Assembly: GCA_009773055.1 (NCBI GenBank)
Contig: WOUW01000016.1
Location: forward strand, 1-64,000
DNA length: 64,000 bases
DNA from: Paracoccaceae bacterium
GTDB taxonomy: Bacteria > Pseudomonadota > Alphaproteobacteria > Rhodobacterales > Rhodobacteraceae
Reading direction: 5' to 3'
Within the stretch, counting starts at the first letter, position 1. Each line of letters starts with the position of its first letter. Positions 35,301-43,762 of the stretch are shown piece after piece. Under the pieces are notes generated by a model, which was not told the DNA's origin, did no database searches, and saw nothing but the letters and a program-made list of their open reading frames with translations. The position numbers and the translations under genes were made by a program.

Positions 35301-35330
35301 TTGACATGTACAAGATTCTGTACATATAAA
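35301..35330 (+). promoter_or_regulatory. Promoter and paired TGTACA operator of yefM-yoeB
   Basis: TTGACA (35301-35306) and TATAAA (35325-35330) are separated by 18 bp. The spacer is exactly filled by TGTACA-AGATTC-TGTACA (35307-35324). The two TGTACA palindromes have a centre-to-centre distance of 12 bp, the arrangement described for the E. coli YefM-YoeB operator. Bound antitoxin would cover the whole core promoter. Confidence 0.85.
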
Positions 35331-35351
35331 ACACTACTCTGGTTAAAATAA

Positions 35352-35383
35352 ATCGCACACCTCATCGCATCGCACACCTCATC
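35352..35383. repeat. Two tandem copies of a 15-bp sequence (period 17) in the yefM leader
   Basis: ATCGCACACCTCATC occurs at 35352-35366 and again at 35369-35383, between the promoter and the antitoxin ribosome binding site (AAGG). It may be a simple duplication or influence translation of the antitoxin. Confidence 0.7.
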
Positions 35384-35395
35384 TCCAAGGTATCA

Positions 35396-35677
35396 ATGCA
35401 AATTTTGACCTATACCGATGCCAGAAACAACTTGGCGAACACCTTGGATCGCGTGGTCCAGGACCGCGAAGCGGCTGTCATCACCAGAACTGGAAGAGAG
35501 TCTGTGGTAGTGGTGGCGCAAAGCGAATGGGATGCAATCCAGACTACGCTTCACCTCCTCTCTTCACCACGAAACGCGAGCCGCCTTCGCCAAGCCATAG
35601 CCGAGCTTGATGCCGGAGGAGGCCAAGTGAGAGAGCTACGTGATGAAGGCGAGATTCGCATCCCAGGCGTGGGATGA
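35396..35677 (+). CDS. yefM: Antitoxin, Phd/YefM family
   Basis: This 93-residue antitoxin binds and neutralises YoeB and represses its own promoter. The N-terminal Phd/YefM fold is QILTYTDARNNLANTLDRVVQDREAAVITRTGRESVVVVAQSEWDAI, followed by helix LLSSPRNASRLRQAIAELDAG and an acidic toxin-wrapping tail. Length and motifs match YefM. The gene overlaps the toxin gene by 35 bp, and base composition upstream is lower in GC than the neighbouring genes, as is common for horizontally moved modules. Confidence 0.95.
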   Translation: MQILTYTDARNNLANTLDRVVQDREAAVITRTGRESVVVVAQSEWDAIQTTLHLLSSPRNASRLRQAIAELDAGGGQVRELRDEGEIRIPGVG

Positions 35678-35909
35678 CCACCTACACTGGCAGGCCACTG
35701 ACCCCACAGTCATGACCCGTGTCAACACCTTGATCGAAGAATGTCGCCGCCATCCCTTCACCGGAACTGGAAAGCCCGAACCCCTGAAGGGTGACCTCTC
35801 TGGCTGGTGGTCCCGTCGTATCACGTCTGAGCATCGCTTGGTATACCGCGTCTCAGGCTCGGGCCCAGACCAGACGCTCGACATAGCGCAGTGCCGGTAT
35901 CATTACTGA
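35643..35909 (+). CDS. yoeB: Toxin YoeB (RelE-fold mRNA interferase)
   Basis: This 88-residue ribosome-dependent endoribonuclease cuts mRNA in the A site. Catalytic residues line up with E. coli YoeB: Glu46, Arg65 (in SEHRLVYRV), and the C-terminal His87-Tyr88 (CRYHY). ECRRHPFTGTGKPEPLKGDLSGWWSRRI is the family core. A GTG precedes the ATG by one codon, and either may start. All active-site residues are intact, so the toxin should be functional. Confidence 0.95.
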   Translation: MKARFASQAWDDHLHWQATDPTVMTRVNTLIEECRRHPFTGTGKPEPLKGDLSGWWSRRITSEHRLVYRVSGSGPDQTLDIAQCRYHY

Positions 35910-35925
35910 CGCAGGCAGGAATCCC

Positions 35926-36339
35926 TCACCCCTTGAACACCGCCTCCATCGCCACGAACCCCTTCACCTCGATGGGGTTTCCGCTTGGGTCCCGAAAGAA
36001 CATCGTCCACTGCTCCCCCGGCTGACCCTCGAACCTCACTTGAGGCGGCAGGACGAACTCCACCCCCGCCGCTATAAGCCGGTCGGCCAGCCCGCGCCAA
36101 TCCGGCAGATGAAGCACCAGACCCAGATGCGGCATCGGGACCATGTGGTCTCCAACCTTCCCGGTATTGGTCGTCCTGAACGGCTCACCCAGGTGCAGGC
36201 TGATCTGGTGGCCGAAGAAGTCGAAATCGACCCAGGTATCCGTGCTGCGCCCCTCGCGGCAGCCCAAGACCCCGCCATAGAAGGCGCGGGCCTCGTCCAG
36301 GCTGGTGACGTGATAAGCCATGTGGAAGGGGGTCAGCAT
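35926..36339 (-). CDS. VOC family protein (dioxygenase/glyoxalase-like)
   Basis: This 137-residue single VOC domain protein has PFHMAYHVTSLDEARAFYGGVLGCREG with the first-strand His ligand, DFDFFGHQISLHLGE, and TMFFRDPSGNPIEVKGF with the terminal Glu ligand. It resembles small extradiol-dioxygenase-like members. The ATG at 36339 fits the family; upstream codons to 36375 do not. It is convergent with yoeB. Confidence 0.88.
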   Translation of the reverse strand: MLTPFHMAYHVTSLDEARAFYGGVLGCREGRSTDTWVDFDFFGHQISLHLGEPFRTTNTGKVGDHMVPMPHLGLVLHLPDWRGLADRLIAAGVEFVLPPQVRFEGQPGEQWTMFFRDPSGNPIEVKGFVAMEAVFKG

Positions 36340-36440
36340 CAGGTCAGGCTCCGGGTTCAACACGGCCCGATCCAATCATGGAACCCCTTGCAGCTGCAAC
36401 AATCCTTCTCCGCAGGCCTGTGCGCAAAGATGAAAATTTC

Positions 36441-36473
36441 CTGAACGCCCACGGCCAAGCCATTGATTTCCCT
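36441..36473 (+). repeat. 33-nt element upstream of metY, shared with the hisF upstream region
   Basis: The segment starts CTGAACGCCCACGGCCAA and ends TGATTTCCCT, with 28 of 33 bases identical to 23673-23705. Here GCCCAC inside it can pair with GTGGGC near 36496-36501, enclosing about 45 nt, so a stem-loop leader is possible. It ends 90 bases before the metY start. No known SAM riboswitch consensus was recognised. Confidence 0.5.
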
Positions 36474-36563
36474 ATCTCGCCGAACCTGCCCGCGCGTGGG
36501 CACGTCGCCGTTGCCTCGCGACCCGATCCCCCCTACCCTCACCCTCAAACAAGGGAGGACCAC

Positions 36564-37853
36564 ATGACCGACAGACCCCTCGGCTTCGATACCCTGTGCA
36601 TCCACGCCGGCACCGCCCCCGATCCCGCAACCGGGGCCCGGCAGGTGCCGATCTACCAGACCACCGCCTACGTTTTCCGCGACGCCGACCACGCCGCCAA
36701 GCTCTTCAACCTGCAAGAGGTCGGCTACATCTACTCTCGCCTGACCAACCCCACCGTGTCGGCGCTGGCCAACCGCGTGGTCGCGCTGGAAGGCGGGGCC
36801 GGAGGCATCGCCTGCTCGTCAGGCCACGCCGCGCAGATCATGGCGCTTTTCCCGCTGATGGCCCCCGGCCGCAACGTGGTTGCCTCGACCCGGCTCTACG
36901 GCGGCACGATCCAGCAGTTTTCCAACACCATCCGCAAGTTCGGCTGGTCCGCCAAGTTCGTCGACTTTGACGACCCCAAGGCCATCGAGGCCGCCATTGA
37001 TGCCGACACCCGCGCGCTCTTCTGCGAGACGATCTGCAACCCGGGCGGTGCAATCAGCGACCTTGACGCCATCGCCCGCATCGCCAACCAGGCGCATGTC
37101 CCGCTGATCGTCGACAACACGACCGCCAGCCCCTACCTCTGCCGCCCGATCGAGCATGGCGCGACCCTCGTCGTCCATTCGGCCACCAAGTACCTCACCG
37201 GGAACGGCACCGTCACCGGCGGGATCGTGGTCGACTCGGGCAAGTTCAACTGGTCGGCTGACGACAAGTTCCCCTCGCTGTCCCAGCCCGAACCCGCCTA
37301 CCACGGCCTCGTCTTCCACCCGACGCTGGGCAACATGGCCTTCACCTTCCACTCCATCGCCATCGGCCTTCGCGACCTCGGGATGACCATGAACCCGCAA
37401 GGCGCGCACTACACGCTGATGGGGATCGAAACCCTGTCCTTGCGGATGCAGCGCCATGTCGAGAACGCGCAGATCGTCGCGGACTGGCTGGAGCAGGACC
37501 CGCGCGTCGGCAGTGTCACCTATCCGGGCCTCAAATCCTCGCCCTACCACAACCTCGCAAAGATGATCACGCCCAAGGGGCCGGGGGCGCTGTTCACGTT
37601 CACGGTCAAGGGCGGCTACGAATCCTGCGTCAAGCTGATCGACAACGTGAAGCTTTTCTCTCACGTGGCAAACCTTGGCGACACGCGGTCGCTGATCATC
37701 CATTCGGCTTCGACCACGCACCGGCAGCTCTCGGAAGAGGCGCAGATCAAGGCCGGTGCCGCACCGGACGTCGTGCGGGTATCGATCGGGATCGAGGATG
37801 TGCGCGACATCATCGCCGATCTGGATCAGGCGCTGGCCAAAGCCACAGCCTGA
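36564..37853 (+). CDS. metY: O-acetylhomoserine aminocarboxypropyltransferase (sulfhydrylase)
   Basis: This 429-residue PLP enzyme makes homocysteine from O-acetyl-L-homoserine and sulfide. FDTLCIHAGTAPDPATGARQVPIYQTTAYVF is the family start, the YSRLTNPTVSALANRVVALEGG and SSGHAAQIMAL segments bind the cofactor phosphate, and VVHSATKYLTGNGTVTGG contains the PLP lysine. Length (about 430 residues) favours MetY over the shorter MetB/MetC/MetZ. GGGAGG stands before the ATG at 36564. Confidence 0.93.
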   Translation: MTDRPLGFDTLCIHAGTAPDPATGARQVPIYQTTAYVFRDADHAAKLFNLQEVGYIYSRLTNPTVSALANRVVALEGGAGGIACSSGHAAQIMALFPLMAPGRNVVASTRLYGGTIQQFSNTIRKFGWSAKFVDFDDPKAIEAAIDADTRALFCETICNPGGAISDLDAIARIANQAHVPLIVDNTTASPYLCRPIEHGATLVVHSATKYLTGNGTVTGGIVVDSGKFNWSADDKFPSLSQPEPAYHGLVFHPTLGNMAFTFHSIAIGLRDLGMTMNPQGAHYTLMGIETLSLRMQRHVENAQIVADWLEQDPRVGSVTYPGLKSSPYHNLAKMITPKGPGALFTFTVKGGYESCVKLIDNVKLFSHVANLGDTRSLIIHSASTTHRQLSEEAQIKAGAAPDVVRVSIGIEDVRDIIADLDQALAKATA

Positions 37854-37854
37854 C

Positions 37855-37868
37855 CGGCAGACCTGCCG
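37855..37868. terminator. Short inverted repeat between convergent metY and the next gene
   Basis: CGGCAG-AC-CTGCCG forms a GC-rich hairpin directly after the metY stop codon and before the stop of the convergent gene. There is no T-run, so terminator function is uncertain. Confidence 0.4.
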
Positions 37869-37869
37869 C

Positions 37870-38667
37870 TTACTCTCCCGAAACGGGGGTCAGCGGCGGG
37901 GCCACGAACATTCCCTTCGGCAGGGGATCAAGCCAACCGATCTCGGCCCAGCTCTGGGCGGGCTGGCCCGGTAGCCAGTCGACCGTCAGTCGCATCGGTC
38001 GACACAGCGTGCCCACGCCCTCGGCCGTGCAGGCCCCAGTCGTGGCCGCAAGGGCTACTTCGAGTGCAGCCTCGGCGCTTGCTTCCCCCACGACGCCTGC
38101 GTCGGGCGTCAGGCTCACGACATCGGTGCGCAAGACGTGGGCGGCAAGGTCCGGCAGATCTTCCGCGCCTTCTGCCAGCCGATAGACCAGTTCCACCCGA
38201 AACTGCGCGGTCCCCGCTGCCGGATCGACGCTGTCCTCGACCACCCGGGCTGCATTCACCGCACAATCGGTGGCAAAGGACTGCCGCATCACGGCGCACA
38301 ACCCCTCGGCGACGCGCGGGGCGCGGATGTCGGCCAGCACCTGAAGATATTCGACGTCGGGCAGTTTTTCGCCCTCGGCCAGCAGGTCGGCAAGGGTTGC
38401 CTGCAGCGTCATCTGGACGGTTCGGCGCGCAACGAACGCCTCCTGCGCAAGATAGGCGCGCACGTCCTCCTGCGGGATCAGCCCGCCCGAGGGCGAGATC
38501 AGCCAGCGTTGCCGGGTCGCGGCTTTCGCTGCCGGAGTGTCGGCACTGGTGACCTCGACCGAAGCGACGGGTTCGGACTTCGGAAGGGACTGCCAATATT
38601 GCCAACCGGCAGCACCAAAGCCCACCGCCATCAATAGCGCCCCGGTTCCAATCAGCAGCCGCAGCAT
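37870..38667 (-). CDS. Membrane-anchored or exported protein of unknown function
   Basis: This 265-residue protein begins with one hydrophobic helix (LRLLIGTGALLMAVGFGAAGW) and has a long extracytoplasmic part. It carries cysteines in LCAVMRQSFATDCAV and GACTAEGVGTLCRPM that could pair. I recognise no family. Its ATG overlaps the stop of the upstream gene (ATGA at 38664-38667), so the two proteins are co-produced and probably work together in the cell envelope. Confidence 0.65.
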   Translation of the reverse strand: MLRLLIGTGALLMAVGFGAAGWQYWQSLPKSEPVASVEVTSADTPAAKAATRQRWLISPSGGLIPQEDVRAYLAQEAFVARRTVQMTLQATLADLLAEGEKLPDVEYLQVLADIRAPRVAEGLCAVMRQSFATDCAVNAARVVEDSVDPAAGTAQFRVELVYRLAEGAEDLPDLAAHVLRTDVVSLTPDAGVVGEASAEAALEVALAATTGACTAEGVGTLCRPMRLTVDWLPGQPAQSWAEIGWLDPLPKGMFVAPPLTPVSGE

Positions 38668-39821
38668 CAGAAGGATACTCCCTGCCGCAGATACGTCAGA
38701 TCACCAAAGGCAAAGCTGCTGGCAATCGCCTCGACCCGGCCGGAAAAGCTTTCTGCCTTGATGGACTGCCCCTGGATCTCAAAATACTTGTCCTGCGTCA
38801 TCCGGATGCGGGCGCCCTCGATCGGAGTGTAGACCGGTCGTGGGTCCTCTTCTCCCGGCAGAGGCCCGACGACCGAGACCATGCCCGTGTCGAACCCGGC
38901 GCGGGTTTCATCCGCCCGAACACCGAAACTGTCGCGGAACCAGATGTTCCAGGCGGCAATCGCCTCCTCCATCTTCACCAGATTCGCCTCGGCCTCGTCC
39001 TTGTAAGTGCCCGGTCCGTCCCGAAGCACCTCGAAAAAGCGATGACCCGGGTTCAGGGCATAGGCCGGGCTCAGCCCGCAATCGGCAAGACCGGTCGCAG
39101 GGATCACCTCGACCGGGACCACCGGATCAAGGTTCGCGACCCCGGCCTGATCACCGCCAAGCAGCACCACCCGCTCGACCCGGGCACCCGGGGCAAGGTG
39201 GATATTCCAGATCCGGTTGCCGCGAAAGTTCAAAAGCACCAGATACACCGGACGCGCGGTTTCGGTCACCGCGACGTCATAGGACTGATAGGCGATGCCC
39301 TCGCCGTCGGCGACTTTCCCGATACCCGAGGCGCGATAGCTGTCGACAAATCCCTGCACCGCTGCCGCAAGTGTCCGGTCGTTGTAGGTCCGCAGCGCCA
39401 GTTCAAGCTCGCTGTTGCCCGCCGTGACATGTCCGACGGCCGTGCCTTCCAGGGGTGGGGTCAGCTTGCAGCCCGTGATCGGCCGAATCGTCATGATTTC
39501 AGCCGGAATGTCCTTGGAAACCCGGGTCATGTGGCCGTCGATCACGTCCGATATGAAGGCCGGACGGTTGCCCGCCAGCGCCGCAATCGGACCCCGCGCG
39601 TTCAGCCCGTCATTGCCATCGTCCAGCAAGTCGGACGGCGTCTTGCCGGTCGGCCTGCCACCCCCAAACGACCCACCGTCGAAAAGTCCGCCGCCTTCCA
39701 GCATCGCGATCACCGGTTCGGGCAGGTAGCCTTCAAAGGCGCGCGGGCCCAGCGACACCAGCCCGAACATGAACAACGAGAGTGCACCGACGATCAAAAG
39801 GCTGATCGGTCCGCGGATCAT
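38667..39821 (-). CDS. Membrane-anchored exported protein of unknown function
   Basis: This 384-residue protein starts with one helix (ISLLIVGALSLFMFGLVSLG), then a Gly-rich linker (GGGLFDGGSFGGGRP) and a large extracytoplasmic domain including LVLLNFRGNRIWNIHLAPGARVERVVLLGGDQAGVANLDP and NIWFRDSFGVRADETRAGFDTGMVSVVG. AGGAGA precedes the ATG at 39821. I do not recognise the fold. It is coupled to the downstream unknown gene and lies about 120 bp from a SIMPL-domain gene on the same strand. Confidence 0.68.
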   Translation of the reverse strand: MIRGPISLLIVGALSLFMFGLVSLGPRAFEGYLPEPVIAMLEGGGLFDGGSFGGGRPTGKTPSDLLDDGNDGLNARGPIAALAGNRPAFISDVIDGHMTRVSKDIPAEIMTIRPITGCKLTPPLEGTAVGHVTAGNSELELALRTYNDRTLAAAVQGFVDSYRASGIGKVADGEGIAYQSYDVAVTETARPVYLVLLNFRGNRIWNIHLAPGARVERVVLLGGDQAGVANLDPVVPVEVIPATGLADCGLSPAYALNPGHRFFEVLRDGPGTYKDEAEANLVKMEEAIAAWNIWFRDSFGVRADETRAGFDTGMVSVVGPLPGEEDPRPVYTPIEGARIRMTQDKYFEIQGQSIKAESFSGRVEAIASSFAFGDLTYLRQGVSF

Positions 39822-39941
39822 CGGTGACGTCTCCTGCTCGGTTGTTTTGCCAGGTTTTTGCCCGGCGACTTGGGCCAAATCATGACAAAGACCGGCGGAT
39901 TCCTTGCGAAATCCGCCAGCCGCTGTCGGGCGGCAACAGCG

Positions 39942-40637
39942 TCAGTCCGCAATTGCGTAAGTAACTGACACGTTTGCGATCAGGCCCAATTCTCCACCGA
40001 CAACGGGCACCGGCGCGGACGCAACCGCCTCGCGGTACATCGGAGCGGGGTCGGTCATCGCGCCCTGATCCGCGATCGACACGACCTCGCCCAGCGTCAC
40101 CCCCGCTGCCGTCGCCAGAAGTTCGGCCTTGGCACGGGCATCGGCGACTGCCTCCTTGCGTGCTTCGCTGTATGCGGGCTCGGGGTCTGCCAGGCCAAAG
40201 GTCAGACCGTTCAGCGTGTTGGCCCCGTCGGTGACCGCCGCATCCAGCACCGCCCCGGTGGTGTCCAGCTTGCGCACCCGGACCGTCAGCATGTTCGACG
40301 CGACATAGCCCGAGATCGTCGGGGTCGCGCTGTCATAACCCGTCCAGTTCGGATTGATCGACAGGTTCGAGGTCTGCATGTCGCGCGCCTCGATCCCCGA
40401 GGCGGTCAGTCGCGCGATCACCGCATCCGTCGCCGTGGTGTTGGCGGCCAGCGCCTCGGCCGCCGTTGCGGCCTGCGTCGTCACGCCGATCATCAGCGTC
40501 GCCATGTCAGGGGCGGCCTCGATCGTGCCGGTGCCGGTCACGCTGATGGTGCGGGTTGGTGCGTCCTCGGCAAGGACGGGGGCAGTCAACGGCAGGACAA
40601 GGGCGGCGGACAGGAACAGGGCAGACAGTGCGCGCAT
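39942..40637 (-). CDS. SIMPL (DUF541) domain periplasmic protein
   Basis: This 231-residue protein has a signal peptide (RALSALFLSAALVLPLTAPVLA) and the DUF541 core: TRTISVTGTGTIEAAPDMATLMIGVTTQAATAAEALAANTTATDAVIARL, DMQTSNLSINPNW, and the later AKAELLATAAGVTLGEVVSI. Members such as E. coli YggE are periplasmic and linked to oxidative stress, without a known reaction. It probably belongs to the same transcript as the two downstream envelope proteins. Confidence 0.9.
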   Translation of the reverse strand: MRALSALFLSAALVLPLTAPVLAEDAPTRTISVTGTGTIEAAPDMATLMIGVTTQAATAAEALAANTTATDAVIARLTASGIEARDMQTSNLSINPNWTGYDSATPTISGYVASNMLTVRVRKLDTTGAVLDAAVTDGANTLNGLTFGLADPEPAYSEARKEAVADARAKAELLATAAGVTLGEVVSIADQGAMTDPAPMYREAVASAPVPVVGGELGLIANVSVTYAIAD

Positions 40638-40798
40638 CGGGGGTCTCCTTCGGGTTGCGTGACATTTCGTAACTATGACGTGCTCTGCAACCGGTTCCTT
40701 GGCCGTTTTCCTTCCCTTCGGCGAAAAGCTGCTTTAGTACTGCGCCAATCGGCTGGGGCACGTTCCAGCACTTCCAAGATCCGTGCTAGACCCGCGAC

Positions 40799-43651
40799 AT
40801 GAAACCGACATTTGCACTTGACCTGACCCGCGAGGCCATCGGCCTTCTGCACCGGACACCAAAGGGCTGGCTTTCGATTGGCGAAGTCGCCTTCGATGCG
40901 CCCGATCTGGCCGAGGCGTTGGACTATCTGCGCAAGACCGCGCTGGGGCTGTCGCCGATGGGCGTGGCCACGAAGCTGATCCTGCCGAACAGCCAGATCC
41001 TTTACACCGAGGTTCACGCCCCCGGCCCAAGCCGCGACGAAAAGCGCCGCCAGATCGCTACCGCACTGGAAGGTCGCACGCCCTATGCCGTCGAAGACCT
41101 CGTCTTCGACTGGTCTGGCAAGGGCGCGACGGTCAAGGTCGCCGTCATCGCGAAGGAAACCCTTGCCGAGGCCGAAGGTTTCGCCGTCGAACACCGGCTG
41201 AACCCGGTCTCGTTCGTCGCCATCCCGGAAGAGGGCACCTTCGTCGGCGAACCCTGGTTCGGCCCGACCGCCGCCGCCGCAAGCCTGCTTGCCGATGATG
41301 AGACGGTCGAGCGTGACCGCGAACCGGTCACGATCCTGCACCGCGAACTGCCCAAGGCCGAGCCTGTGGCAGCGCCCATCGAAACCCCAGCCGAACCGGC
41401 CCCGGCAGCGGTCGACGACGACCCGCTGCCCGGACTGGAAGAGGCGCTCAACGCCGAGCTGACCGAGGTAGAGACCCCGACCGCTGCGGACGCGGCCGAC
41501 CGGATGCCGGAGGCTCTGGACGACATCGGCGAAGACGAACCCATTGCAAGCCTCGCGGCAAGCCCGGAGCCGCAGTTCGAGGCCACCGTCGCTGCGTCGC
41601 CGGAAATGTCCGATCTCGCTGAACTCGAGGTTGATGCCGCACCCGTTGCCACGCCCGTGGCACCGCCAGCCCCCAAGCCAGAACCCGAAGCGGAAGAAGC
41701 CCCCTTCGCCCATGTCACCGACACGTCGGCCTTCCCTGAACCCGACGATGACCGGCCCCCGACCTCCGCCCGCAAGCTGGTGTCCGACGATCTTGATGAC
41801 GATCTTCCGCCCGCGCCATCCTCTGCCGCGATGGTGGCTTTTGCCAGCCGCCGGGCCGCTGCGGCTGATGCCGTGTCGCGTCCGATGGACGGTGTCACCC
41901 GGCCAGCGGCATCCGCTGCCGCCAAAGGGGCCATTGCTCGTCCCGCGCCGACCAAGAGCTATTCCGGCCTCGTCACCGCGCCCTCGATTCCGGGCACCCG
42001 CGCCAAGGCCAAGGTCAAGGGCGGCGACATTCCGCGCCCGGCTCTCGGCCCGACGACGGTGAAATCGCCAGCCCGACCGGGCGGCACCTTCGGGACAGCA
42101 ACGCCTGCCAAAAAGCGCGGTGGCACTGTCTTCATGGTCCTGGTCGGGCTTCTTCTTCTGTTCCTTGCGCTCATCGGGCTTTGGTCCTCGATGTATCTTG
42201 GCGGCACTGCCACAACGAATGGTGCAGCGGCCACCGAGATCATCCCCGACGCCAGCGACGAGATGCTTGCCGACATGCAGGACCCCGAAGGCATGACTGG
42301 TCCCCTGCCCGAGGCGGTCAGCGTGACCGAAACCGCGGGTCCAGGCGCGCTCGCGACCGAAAGCCTGCCGGTGAATATCGGCGGAGGCGAGACTGTCGAA
42401 CCCAAGATCGCCGCTGTCGAACCGACCGCAGCCGCGCCGGCGGCCGCAGCCACACCGGAACCTGCCCCCGAACCTGCAGTCGCGCCGGCCCCGGAACCCG
42501 CCCCGGGCACCACCGTCGCGACCGACGTCGCCGCTGGGGCTGCCCCGGTCGAGGATCAGGACGAGATCTTCCTTTCCTCCATGGACGCCCCGCCCCCGGC
42601 GCTGGACGCCCTTGCGCTGCCCGCCCCGATCGAGGTGTCGGATGCCCTTCCCGATCCGGTGATGCCGCCCCCTGCTCCGGGCACGGTCTACAAGTTCGAC
42701 GCCCGGGGTCTTCTGATGCCGACGCCCGAGGGAATCATCAGCCCCGACGGCGTGATGCTGATCGCGGGTAAGCCGCCACTTGTCCCCCCGTCCCGCAGCG
42801 CTGTCGCTTCGGCTGCCGGTCTGGCGGCAGCCTCTGTTCCGGCCCCTGCTGTCGTCCCGCCAAGCTCGGCGGATGCCTCGCTGGTAACGGCCGGGGACAC
42901 TGCTCCGGTTGCGGCGCCCCTTCCGCCCGCCGACCCGGCGATGGCGGGCTTCCGGCCCCGGCTGCGCCCCGAAGGCCTGACCCCCGCCACTGCGAATGAC
43001 GGTGCCGCCCTTGGCGCTGCGGGCGCGACCGACTTTGCCGTCCTGCGCCCGCTGCCGCGACCGGCCAGCGTGGTCACAGCGGCGGCAGTCGTGCTGCCCG
43101 CTTCGGCCACACCTGCCGATCTGGGCGCGCAGGGCGCGTCGCTGACCGCTCAGGCGGAGGCGAAGCTGGCCGAAGCCGCCGCGCTTGAGGCGCAGAACCC
43201 GTCTGTCGTCGCGATCTCGATGCGCCCCGCCGCCCGTCCGCGTGATCTGAGCCGCGCCGTCGAGGCTGCCGTTGCCGCTGCCGTCCGCGAGCCCGCACCC
43301 GAGGCCGAGACCATCGAAGTCGCTGCCGCCGCCCCCGAGGCTAAACCGGCGGAAGTGGACGAACTGAACGAGCCCGAGACCACCAAGGCCGCGCCGTCGA
43401 TCCCGACCAAGGCCAGCGTGGCCAAGCAGGCGACCTACAGAAATGCGATCAACCTGTCGAAGATCAACCTGATCGGGACCTACGGCACCGACAGCCGCCG
43501 CTACGCGCTGATCCGGCAGTCGAACGGGAAATACAAGAAGGTCAAGGTTGGCGACAAGATCGACGGGGGGACGGTGAAGGCAATCACCGAAACCGAGGTC
43601 CGCTATCAGAAGGGCGGGCGGCTTGTCAGCCTGAAGATGCCGAAAGCCTGA
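40799..43651 (+). CDS. Large single-pass protein with possible GspL/PilM-like N-part and GspC/PilP-like C-part
   Basis: In this 950-residue protein, residues 1-170 begin FALDLTREAIGLLHRTPKGWLSIGEVAFDAPDLAEAL and contain KLILPNSQILYTEV and EKRRQIATALEGRTPYAVEDLVFDW, which recall the actin-like domain of GspL/PilM. A long acidic, Pro/Ala-rich linker follows. One membrane helix (about 442-463, VFMVLVGLLLLFLALIGLW) leads to another Pro/Ala-rich region. The last 80 residues (INLIGTYGTDSRRYALIRQSNGKYKKVKVGDKIDGGTVKAI) look like the homology region of GspC/PilP. No other secretion genes are nearby. The domain calls are by eye. Confidence 0.7.
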   Translation: MKPTFALDLTREAIGLLHRTPKGWLSIGEVAFDAPDLAEALDYLRKTALGLSPMGVATKLILPNSQILYTEVHAPGPSRDEKRRQIATALEGRTPYAVEDLVFDWSGKGATVKVAVIAKETLAEAEGFAVEHRLNPVSFVAIPEEGTFVGEPWFGPTAAAASLLADDETVERDREPVTILHRELPKAEPVAAPIETPAEPAPAAVDDDPLPGLEEALNAELTEVETPTAADAADRMPEALDDIGEDEPIASLAASPEPQFEATVAASPEMSDLAELEVDAAPVATPVAPPAPKPEPEAEEAPFAHVTDTSAFPEPDDDRPPTSARKLVSDDLDDDLPPAPSSAAMVAFASRRAAAADAVSRPMDGVTRPAASAAAKGAIARPAPTKSYSGLVTAPSIPGTRAKAKVKGGDIPRPALGPTTVKSPARPGGTFGTATPAKKRGGTVFMVLVGLLLLFLALIGLWSSMYLGGTATTNGAAATEIIPDASDEMLADMQDPEGMTGPLPEAVSVTETAGPGALATESLPVNIGGGETVEPKIAAVEPTAAAPAAAATPEPAPEPAVAPAPEPAPGTTVATDVAAGAAPVEDQDEIFLSSMDAPPPALDALALPAPIEVSDALPDPVMPPPAPGTVYKFDARGLLMPTPEGIISPDGVMLIAGKPPLVPPSRSAVASAAGLAAASVPAPAVVPPSSADASLVTAGDTAPVAAPLPPADPAMAGFRPRLRPEGLTPATANDGAALGAAGATDFAVLRPLPRPASVVTAAAVVLPASATPADLGAQGASLTAQAEAKLAEAAALEAQNPSVVAISMRPAARPRDLSRAVEAAVAAAVREPAPEAETIEVAAAAPEAKPAEVDELNEPETTKAAPSIPTKASVAKQATYRNAINLSKINLIGTYGTDSRRYALIRQSNGKYKKVKVGDKIDGGTVKAITETEVRYQKGGRLVSLKMPKA

Positions 43652-43762
43652 ACCTGTCCGCGCGGGACGGATTTGGTCGTAGACATCTGTCGTCTGTCAG
43701 CTTCCGCCCGTCGATGACGTCGTCCCGCTGCGGCGAGTGGACGAAGGCCCACGACGAAGCAT

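Noticed and set aside
36376-36563. Possible SAM riboswitch (SAM-II) in the metY leader
   Set aside because: The conserved SAM-II core and pseudoknot elements are not seen. Only the short GCCCAC/GTGGGC pairing and the element shared with hisF remain.
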